Assembly: GCA_009760855.2 (NCBI GenBank)
Contig: WPIO01000020.1
Span: 5,031,501 to 5,095,500 of the forward strand
Source of the DNA: Cristatella mucedo
Taxonomy: Eukaryota > Bryozoa > Phylactolaemata > Cristatellidae
Direction of reading: 5' to 3'
DNA length: 64,000 nucleotides
Of this stretch, positions 57,961 through 64,000 are shown piece after piece (position 1 is the first letter of the stretch; every line of letters begins with the position of its first letter). The notes beneath the pieces were generated by a model. That model had not been told where the DNA came from and made no database searches. It saw only the letters and a program-made list of their open reading frames with translations. Position numbers and translations under genes: made by a program.

Positions 57961-60839
57961 ATCACAGTTAGTTGATTGTGCACACAGCCAGCCATAAGAG
58001 TTATAACTATGAAGCAGCAAAGCAATACATGGAGCAAAGGTCCACGTCAGCACATCTTGCATTAGTGTTTCTCGCACAGAGGCTAGGCCTGGCCGGGCAC
58101 GGACACGTGCCTTTCAATGAGGATGCATTGTGGCCCTACAATGGCACAAGGGGAAGCTGATATCAAACTTATTGCTTCAATATGTACACAGGGCAAGAAA
58201 ATGAGGTTTGGAGTGGTGCATGCATTATCGGCTACTACTAGTCATAGCTGGTGGCATCTAAACGAGAAGATATGATGGCGAACTCAGCACAGACTTGCTT
58301 CTTTATGTCGGGCTAAGAACACTCACCAAATGATGAACATACTATAAGTAATCAGGGGGCCAGGTATTTCCGCCACTCCGTGAAAGAATAAACTTGTATC
58401 CAGATAGGAGGCTTCATACATTTAACTTGGCTGGAAGGAAAGAGGTAAAGCATGAGCTCAGTGTCCGAAGGCAGGGATGCATACCAGAACCTGCCGAAAC
58501 TGGTCGATCTCATCGCCAGACTGACACACAGATAGTTTTTACCCTGACAACGGAACGAATAGCTGATAATCACTTCAACTGAAAGTTAGAGCCATTATTG
58601 ACTTCGGAATTGGTAAGAGAGGCTGTGCAATCCATTCAGGGCAGGCGATGTGGTTAATGGTCTCAGCCAGCTTTTAACTGAGGAGGCACTTGTGGGAAGT
58701 CAGTTACCTGCAGCTTATATTACACAGCTTGCCATTTCAGAATGCACCAGCTGCTTTTTTCAACCACAGCAGCTGCATGCAGCAGTAGATGAGTCATCGT
58801 GAGGAAAAACAGTCAGTAGTAGGGCAATTGGCTGGCTGATGGCTGATGGCTGATAGCAGTATGGTGTTGCTGCTGCTGAAGCAAACAAAAGAGTATTAAC
58901 ATAGCACTGAGCCGGTGGCTCGGCAGGTGAGCACTAGCCCTGGAGACAGCAGCTTGAATCAAATTGCCCAGCTTTTCAATGAGCCAAACTTTAATCTCAA
59001 TGTCGAGGTTGAAGTATACAGTCTCTCGGAAATGAAGCTTCACACTCTGTCAACGAAGAAATTGCCATCAACAAATAAGTTGAAATTAATAAGTGTGATT
59101 CTGTGTAGGCAGAGCCACGTACGAATCGAATTAATATGAATCTACCTAGCGGCTTTAAAACCAGGTGATTGGTGAGATTATTCCAATCTGGAGATGTCTG
59201 TAGCCTAGACAGTCAACACCTCTTTGGGACTATTGCAAGGCTCGACACTCTATCTTGCCAGTTTAAATTTATTTAATCCTATCATTCCTATCGCACAGTC
59301 AGATGCAATTGCCAAAGATTGAACAATTATATTTCTTCAAAGCAGGCAACAACACCTGTCTGTTTCTGCTGAAGCATCGACTCCTTGGCGTTCCTAGTGT
59401 GACATGCATTAAGCAATTACTTTGGTACCAATAGCCACATTCGGTCCTGCCTATACTTGGCACCCATCAGCAGCTAAAAGCTTTTGCTTGAATTGAAAAA
59501 TACTCTCTTTTCTGCCCTAATAGGACTGTGGGTTCCTTGTTGGTCTATCGAAAAGAATTTGTGACGTGCATCCGACGCCAGCGTTACTATTTTAGACGAG
59601 GCTAATTCAATTGATTTACATTGGTGTAATGAAATGTCAACAACGGGTTCGAGTGCTGATGTCCATATACCTGCTACTAGTGATTATCTGCACATGGCAT
59701 CCTTGGTTTGGCTTCTAATTGAGTAGGCTCACAGATGGAAACCGACTTTTGACAAGTGAGCTGACCAGCAAAGGATAGCTCTAGTGGCTGATCTAGGGTA
59801 GGCAGCCCTAGCAACTCCTGACAGAAATGGAAAGAAACAGATCGAATTGCAAGTGAACTCAGAGTCTTGTGGCTGCATGCTTAGTCGGTGAAGAGGGTTC
59901 TTAAGCTGCTGCATACAATGCATTACAACTCCTGAATGAAAAGGCAAGTGGAAAATGTCGATCCTATAGTTTGTGTGCTCACTTCCGGTGTCTCAAAAAG
60001 CAAGTGCGAAAGGAGCACCATCGTTCACGGACAGATTCACAGTGCAGAACTAATGCGGCTCTCCAAATAAGAAGGAATACTAAACAGACGCTTAAAACGC
60101 AACTTTGTATTCCACCATTTAGTGTGTTTTGTGTTTTTCCTGTGTGTGCATGTTCCTACTTATACTAGGCCTATCTCTGTGTGTAAGTTGTCAAAATGGT
60201 TGAGCAACCCATTATTAGACTTCAGCATGTTTCCCTTCCCATATGGCATGTCGATTTATAAATTCAGAAATTTGGGGCGTGTTGGTTAAAATGATCATGT
60301 TTTTAAAATGCTAAGTGAAATATTCATCCTTGATGGTAGCTGCTGACTGGATAATAGAATGTGTGTTAATGCATTTGTAGTACTAGGGTTAAGGCTTCAC
60401 TTAAGTAATTGAGTACATGCCAGAGCAGCATGCTCTTAAGCAACTAGATCCTACCTAATGGTACCGTTCTTTCCAAGAAGTTAAATGTAGAGAGATACAA
60501 TGAACAGGCAAGGAGTTTAAATAAATAGAGAGAACGGCCCAGTATTGGCAATACAAGATAAGAGGCTGGTGACACGACGCTCAATCTGTTTAAATTTCCG
60601 AAGTACTCATCAATCAGCAATGCATTAGCTACGGTAAGCAGTGCTGTAGATTGCGTTGTTTACACAAGATTACACCTCAAATACTGTGGCAATGGTAACT
60701 TCTGTTTATAGTGCAATTATTACATAAGGCAACCCAACGAGTTCTATTATGAAATATGTAGTACTTCAGGTCGTTTAAGTAAAGGAAATTATCACAGCCG
60801 CATCACGGCATGTACTTCATTCGTGTACGTCCTATATTT
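57961..60839. other. No gene recognised
   Basis: Short unrecognised frames only, apart from the tRNA-like element listed separately. A small GGCTGAT repeat lies near 58,830-58,855. Confidence 0.4.
58908..58970 (+). repeat. tRNA-like element of a second type
   Basis: GGTGGCTCGGCAGGTGAGC fits an A box and D arm, and CAGCTTGAATCAAAT fits a weakened B box at the expected distance. It has no clean acceptor stem and is unlike SINE-T. Probably a tRNA pseudogene or SINE head. Confidence 0.45.
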
Positions 60840-61020
60840 GGTTCAAGGATTTGAGGATATTGAGAGGTATAGGTAACCGATTCGATTCGCAAATAAGTGA
60901 TATGATATTAAATCTGGTGGATGAGTCGACACGGTAATTAGGCTGGTGCCAAACGATGATGGAGCCTAAACGACGAAAATCCTTTAAAGCCGACTAGTCG
61001 CTACTTTAGAAGCCGGTGCA
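60840..61020 (-). mobile_element. Old LINE RT relic, minus strand
   Basis: Plus-strand phrases such as GAGAGGTATAGGTAACCGATTC and TTAGGCTGGTGCCAAACGATG parallel 14,180-14,290 and 27,570-27,670, which are RT C-terminal relics read on the minus strand. Strongly decayed. Confidence 0.45.
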
Positions 61021-61030
61021 GTTAAGAGCC

Positions 61031-61200
61031 GCTTTGGCACACTAGGTAAGGCGGTTGCTTTACACGACCTAGATAACGAAGTCATTGGTTCAATCCCTAC
61101 AGTGGGCTTTCCGTAATTGCTTTTACGAGCAGCTGTGATAGCTGTAAAGACTCGTTTGTGGCTGTAACAAAGAGGCTTTAAAATCAGCGAATATTTTATT
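61031..61200 (+). mobile_element. SINE-T copy 4
   Basis: GGCACACTAGGTAAGGCGG, then TTGCTTTACACGACCTAG, B box GGTTCAATCCC and GTGATAGCTGTAAAGACTCG, ending TTTAAAATCAGCG. It abuts the LINE relic on its left. Confidence 0.75.
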
Positions 61201-61501
61201 TGTCTATTTATGATTGCACTGAGTTCACGCTGGGAGAGATGGATACAAGTTCTAGGCCTTCATGGCATCAAGTACTCATTGAGGCAGCCCGAGAAAAGAT
61301 TTGGATAATGAGCCGTTTAATCTCGCTTGGTAAGGCAGATAGGGTCTAGACGACTAAATATCTGTTTTTAATTTGGATATGAGCTTGAGAACTAGATCAT
61401 CCGTGGCCTGGTTGAATAAAGACATTAAGGTTGCATGGAAATGAGGAACATTATGCCAGAGGGTTGCTTCCATCCTTGGTATGGATTCTCGGAATTTGTC
61501 A
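61201..61501. other. No gene seen
   Basis: Nothing recognised. Confidence 0.4.
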
Positions 61502-61702
61502 ATTTTTTTCGCTGACAAAACGGAATAAAATAGGCCTAATATCAACTGCTTGTGCACTTCCTTCGATGGTGACTATCGGTTTAAAAAAAAGAAATAAACA
61601 ATGAAACGATTGTTCATGACTTTTCTGCTTACAAAACGCGAAGAAAAAACCTAATTCTCTACTGCTTGTGCATTGTCGTCCAAGGTGACAATCAGTTAAA
61701 TA
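61502..61702. repeat. Diverged ~117-bp tandem duplication
   Basis: About 61,502-61,585 matches 61,619-61,702. Shared phrases are TACAAAACGCGAAG against GACAAAACGGAATA, then CTACTGCTTGTGCATT against CAACTGCTTGTGCACT, then AAGGTGACAATC against ATGGTGACTATC. Confidence 0.65.
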
Positions 61703-61984
61703 GACTTCTCTGTACTTCAAGAAACCAAAGTCGAGTTAATCTTCGCCAAAGATTTTTTAGACGAATGCATTCATACTAGTAATGATGGATAACGACTTTC
61801 AGTTGACAATCCATGGCTTTCAAATCCTAATAAACAAGATATTACAATTTTGGTTGATCGAATGTTTCGGTTAACATAACAAAAAGAATGGGAAGCACAG
61901 CATACGATCTATAGTGTAAAACAAAATTAGTGGAGAAAGCACACTGAACTTTAATTCAAAACGTTTACAAGAAGCTACTACTCT
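61703..61984. other. No gene seen
   Basis: Nothing recognised. Confidence 0.4.
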
Positions 61985-62072
61985 TTGCAGCAAATTTAAA
62001 GCGCCTAGAAAGAGATTAAGTTCTCTGAGGGCGCTTTATCAAGTACATTATTATTATTATTATTATTACTAG
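61985..62072 (+). mobile_element. LINE-A 3' terminus, plus strand
   Basis: GCAGCAAATTTAAAGCGCCTAG, then AAAGAGATTAAGTTCTCTG and an ATT tail at about 62,047-62,068. It is a very short, severely truncated insertion that is nearly identical to the end of the 37,779 copy, so it is fairly young. Confidence 0.8.
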
Positions 62073-62949
62073 CAGCAGGTGCACGTGGCAGCCTTGACAG
62101 GGAAAGCTCCGAAAGTTATAATAGAGATTAATAAATCCAACAGCCCAGTTATATGGTAGCAGAAAAACCTCAGTTGCTATTAACATGCTTGCATTAAACA
62201 ATACCAAGTGCCGACAGTCTGCAGTCCCTTTCCTTTTTATCCTACCAGCCTTGCTTGAATGTTGAGGGCAACGACAAACTGTTATGAGGCAAGATATTCA
62301 GGGCAAGTCTTTTAGATTGAGATATGTCGAAATTCTTTAAGTTCAAGAAGTCCAATTATAAAATAATGCGGGTACGAAGCAATGCAAGGCCAGCCAATCG
62401 CTCAGCCTTGCTCACTGCCGGCCTCAGCTTAGGAACGGTTTTATTAAGTCCCGTCGACTCACATGACACTCAGGCGTAGTACAGCGACTTACGAGGAGTA
62501 CTCAGATTGGGGATGGGCTGAACAGAAGCAGAAGACGATACACATGAGACCGAAACTCGTATTCACAATCATAGAAGTAGACGAGGAACTGCAGATGGTC
62601 AGTTCGCACAAATTAAATGCCTAAGATTAAATCAGGCCATGTTTTAATCTTTGCTTAATTTGCGAGCTTTTTCGACACGTTTCCTGCAGCTAAATACATT
62701 CCAGCAACAACAAAAATGGCAAATGGAGCAACCAAGAATTCAAGAAATTAGCTGCCAGCCACGAGGAACTGCTAAACACAAACGTATTTGTTGGTGTGAA
62801 ATTTCCGTTGTCAAGTGATTCGGCTCATAGCTGACTCCACGCCAGCCCAATTTGCCCTCTGCAGGTCGGCACGTGCATGTATTCTTGCTGCACTTTTCCC
62901 TAACTTCCTGCCTGTACATGAGTCTGTCAGCATACTATCCTCCTTTCAC
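62073..62949. other. No gene seen
   Basis: No recognised feature before the minisatellite. Confidence 0.4.
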
Positions 62950-63182
62950 TTTCTCTCTGTGTCTGTGTCTGTGTCTGTGTCTGTCTCTGTGTCTGTCTCT
63001 GTCTCTATCTCTGTCTCCGTGTCTGTGTCTGTGTCTGTCTCTGTCCCTGTGTCTGTCTCTGTCTCTGTGTTAGTGTCTGTGTCTGTCTTCGTGTCTGTGT
63101 CTGTCTCTGTGTCTGTCTCTGTCCCTGTGTCTGTGTCTGTGTCTGTGTCTGTGTCTGTCTCTGTCTCCGTCTCTCTCTCCGA
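62950..63182. repeat. TCTGTG/TCTCTG minisatellite
   Basis: About 230 bases of six-base units, mostly CTGTGT and CTGTCT. The unit length is a multiple of three, so three frames per strand stay open across it and give Ser-Val runs. They are not genes. Confidence 0.95.
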
Positions 63183-63949
63183 TGGCGTCGGCCATGCGTC
63201 GCAGAGCCACCGACGTTCACTACAAGGAAACGCTTGCGTTTGTCGCTGGCGTCCTATCTGTGTTCACACCATATCACTCCATCCATTGCCGTATTTTTCC
63301 GGGCACTGCTAACCATGGCCATTCATTGCTCTCAATTGAACGTTTACGATTTGTTGAAAAGATGTGGTTTGGAAGAAACTGGAAGATCCGTATAATGGCA
63401 ATATGATATTTGCCCTGCCAATTGCTGAGAGATCCTCAGTTACCGCCCATCGCTAGCAATAAAAGGACTAAGAAAGCTTGAAAACACCATTGTTTTACTT
63501 TGAACAAATTAAATGATAGGTGCAATAATGCATTGCCCGTGATTTTACTAGACACATCGCTATGAAAATTATTTGTTTGCAATTTCGATGGTGTGCTTTG
63601 TAATATGCATTTATATCTTAATCCTTAAAAGACGGATTTCTGAGCAATGAATGTCGAATACTGTAGATTGCACTATAGGCAGCGATTACAGTGGATTGTA
63701 GTGCGTCACTGAAAGTTAATCAGAAAGGCGTCTTGCAAATGCCATGGTTAGGACATGATTGCGTGGCGGCTTCCGTGCTCAAGTTTACATAAGGTCAGGG
63801 ATCAGTTGCAGGGCTTCTGAAAATTAAAGGTCACAACCATGCGATCTCCAATAAATTCGTCTTCAATCCAGTGGTATTCGCAGTGCGAAGCTAAATCATG
63901 TAGTGTGCTTATGAATGCCTCGGTAGGCTCACCCGGATGTTGACAGCGG
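63183..63949. other. No gene recognised
   Basis: Unrecognised. A TAGATTGCACTATAGGCAGCGATT phrase near 63,665 recalls the TGCAGT-rich region at 30,900-31,400. Confidence 0.4.
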
Positions 63950-64000
63950 CAGTCTTACGCAACGACATCTACTCTCCAGCTGCCGATTATGGCACATCTT
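63950..64000 (+). mobile_element. LINE-B copy cut by the window end
   Basis: CTTACGCAACGACATCTACTC to GATTATGGCACATCTT matches the LINE-B RT stretch that encodes LRNDNYSPTADYGTSF at 39,000-39,060, here on the plus strand. It continues beyond the window. Confidence 0.75.

Noticed and set aside
62815-63312. Longest plus-strand frame near the right end (165 codons, Ser-Val repeats)
   Set aside because: It is produced by the six-base TCTGTG minisatellite, which keeps several frames open on both strands. The non-repeat ends have no known motif.

Overview
The window looks like animal nuclear DNA, probably from an invertebrate. It is AT-rich and poor in genes. It holds degraded L2/CR1-type LINEs, tRNA-derived SINEs, one Gypsy-type LTR retrotransposon relic, microsatellites and an intron-exon style of gene. 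I could not fix the species. There is no operon, CRISPR array, rRNA gene or convincing intact tRNA gene.

Positions 1-27,915 are a tandem segmental duplication in direct orientation, with copies about 18 kb apart. Block A covers 1 to about 14,510 and block B covers 17,948 to about 27,915. Homologous pieces pair as 1-105 with 17,948-18,036, 1,738-5,275 with 18,046-21,905, 7,880-10,310 with 23,655-25,695, and 12,770-14,510 with 25,935-27,915. Each block carries one copy of the only convincing gene family here, a cysteine-containing protein of about 305 residues that looks like a beta-propeller. Copy B can be read as a two-exon gene (17,635-17,641 joined to 20,250-21,157). Copy A has its large exon at 3,625-4,544, and its start exon should lie just before the window. 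The paralogues share roughly 73% of residues with no internal gap or stop, while the flanks carry many indels, so both probably work. Both blocks also keep a TATA-box region (8,325 and 24,101) of unknown gene. The copies then diverged by private insertions: a head-to-head LINE pair, a Gypsy relic and a telomere-like tract in A, and several LINE pieces and microsatellites in B.

Positions 28,000-38,000 are mostly unrecognised non-coding sequence with LINE fragments. Positions 38,200-45,415 hold a satellite-like array of seven diverged units of about 0.87 kb, interrupted by two LINE copies and one SINE. Most units keep, on the minus strand, a coding-like segment with a seven-residue repeat built on DAKICN. 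This array is the most unusual structure in the window.

Positions 45,416-64,000 are repeat-rich and largely unrecognised. They hold a pair of 185-bp direct repeats around 1 kb of sequence, a possible pogo/Tigger transposase remnant, a LINE reverse-transcriptase relic at 56,890-57,960, simple repeats and a 230-bp TCTGTG minisatellite. A further LINE copy is cut by the window end.

Names used below: LINE-A is the family whose 3' end carries an ATT-repeat tail. LINE-B is the family whose 3' end carries an ATTAC-like tail. SINE-T is a tRNA-derived SINE found four times. All identities were judged by eye.
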